Shown: in pieces, positions 1-7,710 of the stretch
Layout of the letters: each line of letters opens with the position of its first letter
Position numbering within the stretch: position 1 is the stretch's first letter
From: JADZGC01 sp964391595
Lineage (GTDB): Bacteria > Patescibacteriota > Saccharimonadia > CAILAD01 > GCA-016700035
DNA: 17,090 nucleotides
Reading direction: 5' to 3'
Assembly: GCA_964391595.1 (NCBI GenBank)
Contig: CAYMMM010000016.1
Location: forward strand, 1-17,090
Position numbers and translations under genes: made by a program
Notes under the pieces: generated by a model
The model's input: the letters and a program-made list of their open reading frames with translations, nothing else
Told to the model about the DNA's origin: nothing
Databases searched by the model: none

Positions 1-438
1 AAATGGTTACGGGGCAGCTACATCTGCCCTATAAGATACGAATCTAAATGGCACGTGCTGCCCCGAAGGGTTCACTCCTTCGATCTTGTACCGAAGAAAT
101 GGGTTGCATCTGAATGACTTCACAGAAGGTACAAAACAGTGTGAGGGTCATGTGATGCGGCTTCCCTACCATCCGTGCGGTTGCAGAGGTCTTTTATAAG
201 TGTATCTACAGGATGTAGCTACGATTATATAAGTAATCTGCTGTCCATCGGGTGGTAATGTGGCCATTTGGCCAAGGAGGTTTCCCTCGAACAGTAGGGG
301 AAACCCGACCCGAGACAAGGGGGGTGTCTGCAGGTCGGAGTTGCCCTACTGTATAGAGGTATCGCCCTTACGAGTCCAGGCGAATTTGGAGAAATTGCGG
401 AAGCATTTTTTTGTTTTTTGTTTTGAATGAACTAACTT
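1..438 (-). ncRNA. Candidate structured RNA or long mRNA leader, class not recognised, partial at left edge
   Basis: No credible protein gene fits here; all minus-strand frames are closed by stops near the left edge. The stretch lies directly downstream of a near-consensus minus-strand promoter. It is packed with inverted repeats. One three-tier stem pairs 291-299 with 344-352 (9 bp), 305-310 with 333-338 (6 bp) and 313-317 with 325-329 (5 bp). Another pairs 11-18 with 57-64 (8 bp), 25-28 with 50-53 and 34-37 with 42-45. Further hairpins are 362-366/379-383, 277-280/285-288, 261-266/269-274, 206-210/214-218, 86-92/128-134 and 64-69/77-82. A long-range pairing of 160-165 with 399-404 could close a domain of about 245 nt. 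I could not match it to tmRNA, RNase P RNA, SRP RNA, 6S RNA, rRNA or a riboswitch. It could be an independent RNA or the leader of a gene beyond the left edge. Confidence 0.55.
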
Positions 439-444
439 GCACTT

Positions 445-473
445 AGTATAGCAAACTGCTTATGCTTTGTCAA
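445..473 (-). promoter_or_regulatory. Sigma70-type promoter firing leftwards into the structured RNA region
   Basis: Read on the minus strand, a perfect -35 box TTGACA (468-473) is separated by exactly 17 bp from a -10 box TATACT (445-450). Transcription should start near 438. The promoter lies beyond the trpS stop codon and points away from trpS, so it serves whatever lies in 1-438 or beyond the left edge. It is the closest match to consensus in the window. Confidence 0.85.
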
Positions 474-523
474 TATATTTGTGGATTTCTGCGTCTTCTA
501 ATCTGTAAGATTGCAAGTATTTT

Positions 524-1516
524 TTACAACAACCCAATCGCCTGTTTTACCAAAGAAAGCTTTTTATCAGCGACATCAGACGATCTTTGTGCGCCCTGCT
601 CCAGGACAGAACGTATATGTGTCTCATCAGCTCGAAATGCAAGATATCGCTCTTGTAGCGGAAGTAATGCATCGCAAACTATATCTGCTACCTGTGCCTT
701 GAAGACGCCATATTGCAACCCCGAAAAAGTTCTTTCGACCGCTTCAAGAGATTCACCGGTGAGTTCTGAAACAATCTCAAGGAGATTACTTACTCCTGGC
801 TGGTTATCACGATCATACCTCACTTCTCCGAGTGAATCAGTGACTGCACGACTTATTTTACGCCTCAGCACATCCTCATTATCAAGTAGATAAATGCATC
901 CATCCCCGCCCTCGCTCTTGCTCATCTTATTCGTGGGGTCATCAAGCATCATCACCCGAGCGGCAGCTTTTGGTTTCGTAAACTCAGGAAGCTGAAACAG
1001 TGATCCCCCATAAAGGTTATTCATGCGCTCAGCGATATCGCGCGTCAGCTCTACATGCTGTGTCTGATCATCTCCAACCGGAACCTCATCCGCATCATAC
1101 AAGAGGATGTCAGCTGCCATCAGTACAGGATAATCAAACAGTGCAACCAGCTGCCCTGCAGCTCCATTCTTGCTGGCCTTGTCTTTATACTGTGTCATGC
1201 GTGACAATTCGCCCATCGTGGCATAGTTATTGAGAATCCAACCCAACTCAGCGTGAGCAGATACCTGTGATTGCGCAAAAATCGGGCTATCATCAGGCTT
1301 CAGGCCCATTGCCAGGAGCCATGCTACAAGGTCCAGACTTCTCTCGCGCAACAAGGCAGGATCCTGCCGAGCGTTCAAGGCGTGTAAATCTGCAATAAAG
1401 AAAAAGGCCTCATTCTGATCTGTCTGATAGCTTGGCCAATGCTTCATCGCACCTAGGTAGCTACCAAGGTGTACATCGCCCGTAGGCTTAATCCCAGAAA
1501 GAATTCGTCTCTTCAT
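524..1516 (-). CDS. trpS: Tryptophan--tRNA ligase
   Basis: TrpRS is a class Ic synthetase that charges tRNA-Trp in the cytoplasm. The 330 residues match the usual length of the family. The N-terminus has the HIGH-equivalent motif in PTGDVHLGSYLGA (residues 11-23, HLGS at 16-19). The conserved Rossmann-fold segment VPVGDDQTQHVELTRDIAERMN covers roughly residues 145-166, written here only as a landmark. The second signature is KMSKS at 197-201. The C-terminus ends in the helical anticodon-recognition region. It is the last gene of a five-gene run and starts 9 nt after the rmuC stop; no good Shine-Dalgarno precedes it, so translational coupling is likely. No clear intrinsic terminator follows its TAA stop. 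Confidence 0.96.
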   Translation of the reverse strand: MKRRILSGIKPTGDVHLGSYLGAMKHWPSYQTDQNEAFFFIADLHALNARQDPALLRERSLDLVAWLLAMGLKPDDSPIFAQSQVSAHAELGWILNNYATMGELSRMTQYKDKASKNGAAGQLVALFDYPVLMAADILLYDADEVPVGDDQTQHVELTRDIAERMNNLYGGSLFQLPEFTKPKAAARVMMLDDPTNKMSKSEGGDGCIYLLDNEDVLRRKISRAVTDSLGEVRYDRDNQPGVSNLLEIVSELTGESLEAVERTFSGLQYGVFKAQVADIVCDALLPLQERYLAFRADETHIRSVLEQGAQRSSDVADKKLSLVKQAIGLL

Positions 1517-1525
1517 ATAGCTAGT

Positions 1526-2608
1526 CTAATCATCCTGGCGTGGCTTATCAACTAGCAAGGGCTCCACTGAAGGCGCCTTGTCTGCTATTTTCGCGACATC
1601 TGTGTCGACTTTGCGGAATTCCTTGTAGGCGCTGTTATAGTGGTTCACAGTGGTACCTAGAGAATTACCGAGCTTCTGCAGATACGTATCATAAGCAATG
1701 ATGTGGCGGCCGAGTTTCCCTACTCGTTCTTGTATCTCCTTGGCCTGTTCTTCAATCTGGAGGGAACGAAGCCCCTGCATAACAGTTTGCAAATAGGCCA
1801 TAAAAGACGTTGGCGAGACAATAATGACATGCTTGTCACGAAATGCATATTCTATAAGATCGCGAGAGGTTGTCTGAGTAGCACCTACCTGATTAACGAG
1901 CAGATCGTAATAAATTGCTTCAGATGGTATGAACATAAATGCGAAATCCATAGTCCCCTCGCTCGGCCGTATGTATTTCGCGGTCTCATCTATTCGTCCC
2001 TTCAGATCTTGTTTGAACTGCTTGATAAGCTGGTCACGCTCGGTGCCGTTGGATTTATCTACCAAGCGATTATAGTTCTCAAGGCTAAACTTCGAGTCCA
2101 CAGGCAGAATCTTGCCTTTGTCGAGCATGATGGCTGCATCTACGATTGCCCCATCTTTGAATTGATGCTGTAGCTTATACTGGCTTGGAGCAAGTACGTT
2201 CTCAAGGACTTGCGCTAAATAGTACTCCCCGAGTACACCCCGTTGTTTGGGATTCTGCAATACATTCTGGAGAGTCTTGAGTTCTGATGTAATATCCACA
2301 ACGCGACGGTTCGTTTCATCGAGCTTCGTGAGGCGTTCTGTCACATCCTTAATGATTTCCGATGACTGCCTCATCTGAGCATGAACATTTGCCTGAAGGG
2401 ATTGGTTATTCCGATCAATGCGCTCGTTAATTTGTGCGTGAGACTGCGAGAGCAATTGGTGTAAGCCCTGTAAGTCTTGTTTCAAGAGGCCTACGCCCGT
2501 TTCATCAGTCGGCTGAACACTTCGCTGGCTTCGGGTAATCAGCCAAACATTAGCTACGAGCAACAGTAGCAACAAAACAACCCCTGCAACCACCAGAACT
2601 TCTATCAT
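1526..2608 (-). CDS. rmuC: RmuC family protein, membrane-anchored (DUF195)
   Basis: RmuC proteins limit inversions at short inverted repeats in E. coli and are predicted to contain a restriction-endonuclease-like core; the exact activity is uncertain. The start chosen is the ATG at 2608, giving 360 residues. A longer frame would use a TTG at 2647 inside the upstream gene, and would place 13 unrelated residues before the membrane segment. From the chosen start there is one N-terminal transmembrane helix (about residues 5-24). A long polar, heptad-rich region (about 30-115) is probably coiled coil. The conserved RmuC core follows, with RGVLGEYYLAQVLE (about 123-136) and LPVDSKFSLENY (about 168-179), then a SPTSF motif. 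It starts 16 nt after the protease gene and ends 9 nt before trpS, so it is co-transcribed with both. Confidence 0.9.
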   Translation of the reverse strand: MIEVLVVAGVVLLLLLLVANVWLITRSQRSVQPTDETGVGLLKQDLQGLHQLLSQSHAQINERIDRNNQSLQANVHAQMRQSSEIIKDVTERLTKLDETNRRVVDITSELKTLQNVLQNPKQRGVLGEYYLAQVLENVLAPSQYKLQHQFKDGAIVDAAIMLDKGKILPVDSKFSLENYNRLVDKSNGTERDQLIKQFKQDLKGRIDETAKYIRPSEGTMDFAFMFIPSEAIYYDLLVNQVGATQTTSRDLIEYAFRDKHVIIVSPTSFMAYLQTVMQGLRSLQIEEQAKEIQERVGKLGRHIIAYDTYLQKLGNSLGTTVNHYNSAYKEFRKVDTDVAKIADKAPSVEPLLVDKPRQDD

Positions 2609-2624
2609 ATTTTCAGTGTACCAT

Positions 2625-3095
2625 TTATTCGATACTATAGCGAACAAATAACGTATCCTTAACCAGTCCGTGTTTCTTCAAAATTCTAAGCCAGTGTGTC
2701 TTCAGCCACTTCTGCTGTGATTTATACAACGATTCCTGTCCACGCTCAGCAAACTCCTTCCGAATGACCCCTCCGCTATGCGGATGTTTTTGCTTTTGCT
2801 GCAGTGGCGAGTTAAACCCATGAGCATAATGCGTCATTTCATGAAAAATAGTCGCGCGGATGATCATTTCAGGTATTTCGAGGTCTTGGAATAATCGATT
2901 CACCCGAATAATGCTGGTTTGACGATCACGAGGATCAAGTGAGATTGACCCCAATCGTCGCTTTGCACGCTTCCCCCATACAATACGTACATCATTGTAT
3001 TGCGGTACATCTGAAAAATGTTCGTGCCAGATATCGGCTAAGAGGTTTTCGAGCCACTCCTGATCACGATACGAATATATTGTAGTCGTTATCAC
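2625..3095 (-). CDS. SprT-like zinc metalloprotease
   Basis: This is a 156-residue protein with a zincin active site, FHEMTHYAHGF (residues 84-94, HEMTH at 85-89). A downstream HPHSGG (104-109) offers the third metal ligand, and a basic, aromatic C-terminal helix follows (about 124-142). The HExxH then H-plus-Phe arrangement resembles SprT/SPRTN-type proteases. In eukaryotes SPRTN removes proteins crosslinked to DNA; bacterial SprT is poorly characterised, so the substrate here is inferred. The start is a GTG that overlaps the helicase TGA stop by 4 nt (GTGA), which supports coupled translation. There is no signal peptide, so it is probably cytoplasmic. An alternative is a YgjP-like or other minor zincin family; the metal-binding core is certain, the family assignment less so. 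Confidence 0.8.
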   Translation of the reverse strand: MITTTIYSYRDQEWLENLLADIWHEHFSDVPQYNDVRIVWGKRAKRRLGSISLDPRDRQTSIIRVNRLFQDLEIPEMIIRATIFHEMTHYAHGFNSPLQQKQKHPHSGGVIRKEFAERGQESLYKSQQKWLKTHWLRILKKHGLVKDTLFVRYSIE

Positions 3096-6001
3096 ATCAA
3101 TCCTTCCATCTCAATATGTGAATGTATACCTTTTTTCGGAAAGAGCCCCGCGCGAATACCCTCTGCGACCTTTGCTATTTGGTCCCGGGTACGTATGTGG
3201 TTGAGCTTATCTCTACGCGCTACGATGCCCGAATCAACAAAATGCAAACTTATACTGCCCAATGAGTCTTCATGCGCTTCTTGAGACAGGCCCCAAGCCA
3301 ATGCGTATATCTGCATGGGTATAGAATCCCTTACCCGATTCTGGGCAGTCTTGAGATCCTTCACGGCCGAAGTTTTAAAGTCCCGGATCTCCACACCCGA
3401 GTCAGTTCGTAGGAGCACATCATACCTACCACGAATCCTCACCTTACACTCATCAAGGCTTATATGAAATGGCCGCTCGACGTCGATAATATCCAGTTGC
3501 TGTGTTTCGAAATCAGTCCACACTCGCCGAATAGTCTCCTTTGCAGCCCCAAGCCTCTCTTCTTCATGGCGCAATGACACAAACCCTTCGTGACTCCACG
3601 CCTGGTTGAGGACCCCAAAAAGGTCATCTAAACCAACTGATGACCCGAGCATACGTTGCCTTAAATACACCTCTAGAACGGCGTGAATAGCTGTGCCATA
3701 GACAAGTCTATGAGAAGGCTTTTCAGGAAATCGTAGTACGTGACGTACGTAAAAATATTGTGGATCCTGTACGTAGTCGGCAATTTGATTAGGCGTCAGC
3801 TGCAGCCATCCATCCTGTTCAGGATATGAAGGCTTGTGACTTGGTGTCGATGTGGGGCCATATTGATGGATTACTGCTGCACTCAGTCCGGGCTTGGAAA
3901 TGGAGCTTGATTTGATATCGTAACCAAATGCCTCAAGCAAGAAGCGAGACGGCTTCTTCAGACGCTTGCCTCCATGATTCCTGGAAAAGGTTATAAAGAC
4001 ATCTTGCTTTGCTCGGGTCAAAGCGACATAAAACAATCGTCTTTCCTCGGCTAAGTGCAGTCTTGCTACAGAAACAGAGGAATCGGTACTCATTTGTTGT
4101 GGTAAGTACAACGTTTCTCCTTTGCGCGTCGCGGGAAATGTGCCATCCACCACATCAAAGAGAATTACTCTATCGAACTCCAGACCCTTCGATCGATGAG
4201 CGGTCAGCACTTGTACCCCTTCACTCAGCTCTGCTTCATCGGGATCAGCCAAGACCTCAAGATCATACATATCCTTGATATGCAGCCAGAGATCATGCGA
4301 GTTGCGAACACCCTCTACGGCTTCAAGTTCTGCGATGAGTTGGAAGAAACGCGCTAAGTTTTGCACAGCATGCCCTGATGCCGGATCTTCTTCAGCCTGA
4401 GATATTAGCATGTCGAGATACCCGCCACTTGTGATGAAGTCGTAGAGTAGCTCGCCAACGGAGTTATCTTGTATCTGTCGTCGATAGCCCTGAATTATCT
4501 CAAGCTGACCCGAGAGGTATTGATACTCGTCGCGCCTTGATCGTATGGTGGCCTCTAGTGTTGCGTGCTTTGACTTAGCCTCACTAGCAAGCTGTATGAT
4601 CTCGGCAACCTCTGCGGCAACTTTCGGACTCAGCAAGTACCGATACAGTGCTGATGAGTCATTGGAATCATGAACTACAGATAAGAAATCCATGCACTGG
4701 CGCACTACAGGCTGCAGTAAAAGATTCTTCGTCACTTGAGTGGCTACTGGTATGTCTTTTTGTCGCAGAGCCTGAATCACCATCTCGACCTGCGTATTAT
4801 TCCTGGTAATAACTGCTACCTGGTTTGGGTCATACTCCTGAATGCCGTCGTGAACGAGCTCTGTGACCCGATCGATTTCTGCTCGCAAATCTTGCAGCTC
4901 GAGAATTTCTACTGCTCGACCTTTACGCTGTGCTTCCAGTCGTTTCGATATACCTAGTTTGGATTCCAGCCGATCTGGATTATTGTGCTGTATCAACTCA
5001 TAACTTGGATCGATGATCCGTTGCGTAGAACGGTAATTCTTGGTGAGTACTATGTGCTTGGACTGTGGGAAAATATCATCAAAAGAGAGGATGTTTTGGA
5101 GCTCTGCGCCACGAAAACGATACACCGACTGGTCATCATCACCGACTACCATAATATTTTGTTGTTTTTTTGACAACAAATAGAGTAGTTTTGCCTGTAC
5201 TGCATTCGTGTCTTGGAACTCATCCACCAGGAGGTATTTATACTGATCTTGGATGTTCGTGAGAATATGTGGTTTATGCAACAACAACTCATACGGCAAA
5301 AGAAGCTGATCACCAAAATCCATGAAGCCCTGCTCGCGCTTCCGCACCTCGTATAGTTCATAGATTTGCGCCAATTCCCAATACTTACCTTGATCATACT
5401 TCTCCGCCATATCATCCGAAAATGCATCGACTTGCTTACGAAATGCAGTTGGATTGAGTGCCTCGTCTTTTAGCCTAGAGAAATAGCGCAACAACAAATC
5501 CGTATACATAGTTGGATTCTGGGCAGGTCGAAAGTACTCTAGCTTCGCCTGCGACTCAAGCACATCTCGCAATATCATATGCTGTTGTACTGGCGTGGCG
5601 AGCCTAAGCTGTAGATGGAGCTGCAGATCTAGTGCATGATCGCGCAACAATAACCCACCAAGCGCATGGAAGGTCATAATACTCGTCTCCACAACACCGT
5701 AGGGTAAGAGCTCATCTACCCTGTCCTGCATTTCTTGTGCGGCTTTGTCAGTAAAAGTAAGCGCTAGGATCTCTTCAGGGTGTGCTTTGCCGGTAAGTAT
5801 CAGAAAAGCGATACGATTTGTGATGACTTTCGTTTTTCCGGTACCAGCACCAGCAATTACAAGTACTGGACCCGTATCATGTAGCACAGCTTCACGCTGT
5901 GCCTTATTAAGTCCCGCAAGCAATGATTCAGCGTCCCCAAGGCTACGTGCGCCATTTACCCTAGATTGACGCTTGCGACTTTTGCTCCCCTCCTGCGGCA
6001 T
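3092..6001 (-). CDS. UvrD/PcrA-type superfamily 1 helicase fused to a PD-(D/E)XK (RecB-family) nuclease
   Basis: This is a 969-residue ATP-dependent DNA helicase-nuclease, probably acting on DNA ends or repair intermediates. The SF1A motifs appear in order: Q motif LNKAQREAV (31-39), Walker A GAGTGKT (51-57), Walker B VDEFQDT (259-265), motif III GDDDQSVYRFRGA (287-299), motif IV LTKNYRST (319-326), motif V VLTAHRSKGLEFD (598-610) and motif VI ERRLFYVALTRAK (653-665). The C-terminal 240 residues form a RecB-type nuclease: YGTAIHAVLE (768-777), then D861, D874 and K876 in RYDV...EIRDFKTS, and QIYALAW (897-903). Only two cysteines occur (C436, C852), so the Fe-S cluster of AddB/Cas4-type nucleases is absent. 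The architecture resembles actinobacterial AdnA/AdnB and many CPR helicases. It starts 6 nt after argS and overlaps the protease gene. A short basic, probably disordered head (1-28) precedes the helicase. Confidence 0.93.
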   Translation of the reverse strand: MPQEGSKSRKRQSRVNGARSLGDAESLLAGLNKAQREAVLHDTGPVLVIAGAGTGKTKVITNRIAFLILTGKAHPEEILALTFTDKAAQEMQDRVDELLPYGVVETSIMTFHALGGLLLRDHALDLQLHLQLRLATPVQQHMILRDVLESQAKLEYFRPAQNPTMYTDLLLRYFSRLKDEALNPTAFRKQVDAFSDDMAEKYDQGKYWELAQIYELYEVRKREQGFMDFGDQLLLPYELLLHKPHILTNIQDQYKYLLVDEFQDTNAVQAKLLYLLSKKQQNIMVVGDDDQSVYRFRGAELQNILSFDDIFPQSKHIVLTKNYRSTQRIIDPSYELIQHNNPDRLESKLGISKRLEAQRKGRAVEILELQDLRAEIDRVTELVHDGIQEYDPNQVAVITRNNTQVEMVIQALRQKDIPVATQVTKNLLLQPVVRQCMDFLSVVHDSNDSSALYRYLLSPKVAAEVAEIIQLASEAKSKHATLEATIRSRRDEYQYLSGQLEIIQGYRRQIQDNSVGELLYDFITSGGYLDMLISQAEEDPASGHAVQNLARFFQLIAELEAVEGVRNSHDLWLHIKDMYDLEVLADPDEAELSEGVQVLTAHRSKGLEFDRVILFDVVDGTFPATRKGETLYLPQQMSTDSSVSVARLHLAEERRLFYVALTRAKQDVFITFSRNHGGKRLKKPSRFLLEAFGYDIKSSSISKPGLSAAVIHQYGPTSTPSHKPSYPEQDGWLQLTPNQIADYVQDPQYFYVRHVLRFPEKPSHRLVYGTAIHAVLEVYLRQRMLGSSVGLDDLFGVLNQAWSHEGFVSLRHEEERLGAAKETIRRVWTDFETQQLDIIDVERPFHISLDECKVRIRGRYDVLLRTDSGVEIRDFKTSAVKDLKTAQNRVRDSIPMQIYALAWGLSQEAHEDSLGSISLHFVDSGIVARRDKLNHIRTRDQIAKVAEGIRAGLFPKKGIHSHIEMEGLM

Positions 6002-6007
6002 GTTCTG

Positions 6008-7639
6008 CTACTCCATCCGATCGATCGGCGTGATACCGATCAGTTCAAAAGTACCCTGCAGCACACGGCGCAATTGCGCAATCAATAGTAGTCTTTGGGT
6101 ACGATCATTCTCGTCTGCCTTGAGAATTGGATGACGCTCGTACCAGTCATGAAACAAATTCGCAAAATCGATCAGGGCATGAAATACCGGGTGGACTTGA
6201 TGACTCACAACCGAGCTCGCGATTATCTGTCGTAGCTCAACGACCTTTCGGACCAATGCACGATCCCCTTCACGCACTCGGTATACGCAATCGCCCTGGA
6301 CATCAAGCGGCACTGCTTGTGCTTCAGCTTTCGACAAGACACTTTGCATGCGCACATACGCATACATTACGTAATACAGAGGGTTATGTTTGTTTTGCGC
6401 TGCAATGATGTCCAGATCGAGGTCGAAATGTGAATTGGTATCGCGCATAGCGAAGAAAAATCGAGCAGTCTCGACTGGGACCATCTCAAGAAACTCATCA
6501 AGCAGAATGTATGTACCTCGACGCTTGCTCATCTTGAATTCTGCACCGTCTTTGATGAGCCGTACTGTCTGCGTCCAGAGTGGCACAAAACTCTCAAGAC
6601 CAAGCAGCTTGAGCGCCGCAAGCAGGCGTTTTTCTTGTCCATGATGATCCGGACCAACGATAGTGATCGCGCGATCGTATTTTCGATCCACCAGCTTTCC
6701 GTACTGGTAAGATATGTCTTTTAAGAAGTACGTGTCTTGCTTATCAGTAGATCGAACCAGCACCTCATCTTGTTCGAGCCCGGCTTTTTCAGCATCCAAC
6801 CATACCGCGCCCTCTTTATGTATGACTGCACCAACGCCCGCAAGCCGTTCTACCGTTGCGCGATTATCAAGAATCGACTCTGGATAAACCTCATCAAAAA
6901 CAATGCCCAGTTTCGTGAGTGTAGGCTGAATATACTCTGCAAATATTATCTTCTGCGCACTATCGCCAAGCTCAGATGGATCCATAGACCGCACAGTATC
7001 CTGAGAACCATATTGCTCGGTAAATCTTTCTGCTAGCGCATCGATATATGATCCACGATACAGCTCAGCCGAAACCTCCTCTGCAAATGTCTTACCTGCT
7101 GCCTGTTGGACAGCCCGACCAAGTTGAGCAATCTGATTGCCTCCATCATTTAAGTAGTACTCACGAGTCACCTCATACCCTTGACTCGCGTAGAGCCGTG
7201 CTAGAACATCCCCATAAAACCCGTTCCAGGCATTCACCAGTACGAGTGGGCCGGTGGGATTAGCCGAAATAAACTCAATATTCACTCGCTGACCCTGCCC
7301 ACTATCTGATAGATAATAGTGCTCATTCATGCTCTTAAGAAATGTCCCCCAGACATCTGCATGAAGATAGATATTTAAGAACCCAGGCCCTGCGACCTCA
7401 GCACGATCTACCACGCTGCTTATTTCAAACTGATCGGCTAGTGTTTGAGCGATATCTCTTGGAGACTTGCCCAGTATTTTTGCCTGCTGGAGAGCAATGT
7501 TGCTCGCAAAATCGCCAAACTTTGGGTCGCAAAAGGAAAATGATCGGTATGCGAGCTCGGGAGCAAGAACGCCAAAATCGGCACGCGCATATGCCTGCGC
7601 GAGCTCGTCTGTAAGCTGCTGAATAATGTCCACCTGCAT
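6008..7639 (-). CDS. argS: Arginine--tRNA ligase
   Basis: ArgRS charges tRNA-Arg. The 543 residues match the family. The N-terminal additional domain is present (CDPKFGDFASNIAL at 37-50, EVAGPGFLNIYL at 81-92). It leads into the catalytic core FISANPTGP (123-131). The HIGH motif that normally follows as HVGH is replaced by VLVN (133-136). Downstream landmarks are intact: VGPDHHGQEKRLLAAL (328-343), FKMSKRRG (368-375) and a DALR-type C-terminal anticodon domain ending in LRRVLQGTFELIGI. All other core motifs are ordinary and the gene heads its operon, so I read it as the functional synthetase of a lineage with a diverged HIGH motif. A TATAAT box ends 8 nt before the ATG, so the mRNA has almost no leader and no Shine-Dalgarno site. 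Confidence 0.95.
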   Translation of the reverse strand: MQVDIIQQLTDELAQAYARADFGVLAPELAYRSFSFCDPKFGDFASNIALQQAKILGKSPRDIAQTLADQFEISSVVDRAEVAGPGFLNIYLHADVWGTFLKSMNEHYYLSDSGQGQRVNIEFISANPTGPLVLVNAWNGFYGDVLARLYASQGYEVTREYYLNDGGNQIAQLGRAVQQAAGKTFAEEVSAELYRGSYIDALAERFTEQYGSQDTVRSMDPSELGDSAQKIIFAEYIQPTLTKLGIVFDEVYPESILDNRATVERLAGVGAVIHKEGAVWLDAEKAGLEQDEVLVRSTDKQDTYFLKDISYQYGKLVDRKYDRAITIVGPDHHGQEKRLLAALKLLGLESFVPLWTQTVRLIKDGAEFKMSKRRGTYILLDEFLEMVPVETARFFFAMRDTNSHFDLDLDIIAAQNKHNPLYYVMYAYVRMQSVLSKAEAQAVPLDVQGDCVYRVREGDRALVRKVVELRQIIASSVVSHQVHPVFHALIDFANLFHDWYERHPILKADENDRTQRLLLIAQLRRVLQGTFELIGITPIDRME

Positions 7640-7647
7640 ATAAACCT

Positions 7648-7675
7648 ATTATAGGGACATCCTATCTGAAAGCAA
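7648..7675 (-). promoter_or_regulatory. Promoter of the argS-helicase-protease-rmuC-trpS operon
   Basis: On the minus strand a perfect -10 TATAAT (7648-7653) lies 16 bp downstream of a TTGCTT element (7670-7675). The predicted transcription start is near 7641, within a few bases of the argS ATG (7639), giving a leaderless or nearly leaderless mRNA. It is back to back with the smpB promoter. Confidence 0.75.
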
Positions 7676-7698
7676 CGCGGATATGGAATATTTTCAGG

Positions 7699-7704
7699 TA
7701 TAAT
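7699..7704 (+). promoter_or_regulatory. -10 box of smpB, predicted leaderless transcript
   Basis: A perfect TATAAT lies only 6 nt before the smpB ATG (7711), so transcription should begin at or next to the start codon. No Shine-Dalgarno is visible and no convincing -35 box sits at the expected distance. Confidence 0.7.
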
Positions 7705-7710
7705 GTCTGC

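Noticed and set aside
5..64. GGGGCAG...CTGCCCC closing stem with a nearby CCA on the minus strand, tRNA-like
   Set aside because: There is no T-arm, no anticodon arm and the CCA is not adjacent to the stem; it is better read as a nested hairpin.
1..114. Plus-strand frame open from the left edge to TGA at 112-114
   Set aside because: 37 open codons are not unusual by chance, the translation resembles nothing I know, and the region is covered by strong inverted repeats.
107..134. Plus-strand AATGACT...ACAGAA, resembling the 3' conserved region of RNase P RNA
   Set aside because: The following bases do not give the universal P4 strand, no matching 5' P4 strand is present, and the only good promoter transcribes the other strand.
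248..262. GGGTGGTAAT-like string on the plus strand, resembling a T-box sequence
   Set aside because: There is no downstream plus-strand gene, no antiterminator/terminator pair and no specifier loop; the promoter faces the opposite way.
368..406. Leader peptide MLPQFLQIRLDS as the start of rpoB
   Set aside because: It only loosely recalls the N-terminal EIQLDS region of RpoB and stops after 12 codons; no continuing frame exists.
2609..2647. TTG start for rmuC inside the protease gene
   Set aside because: It would put a non-conserved 13-residue segment before the membrane helix; the ATG at 2608 gives a standard N-terminal anchor.
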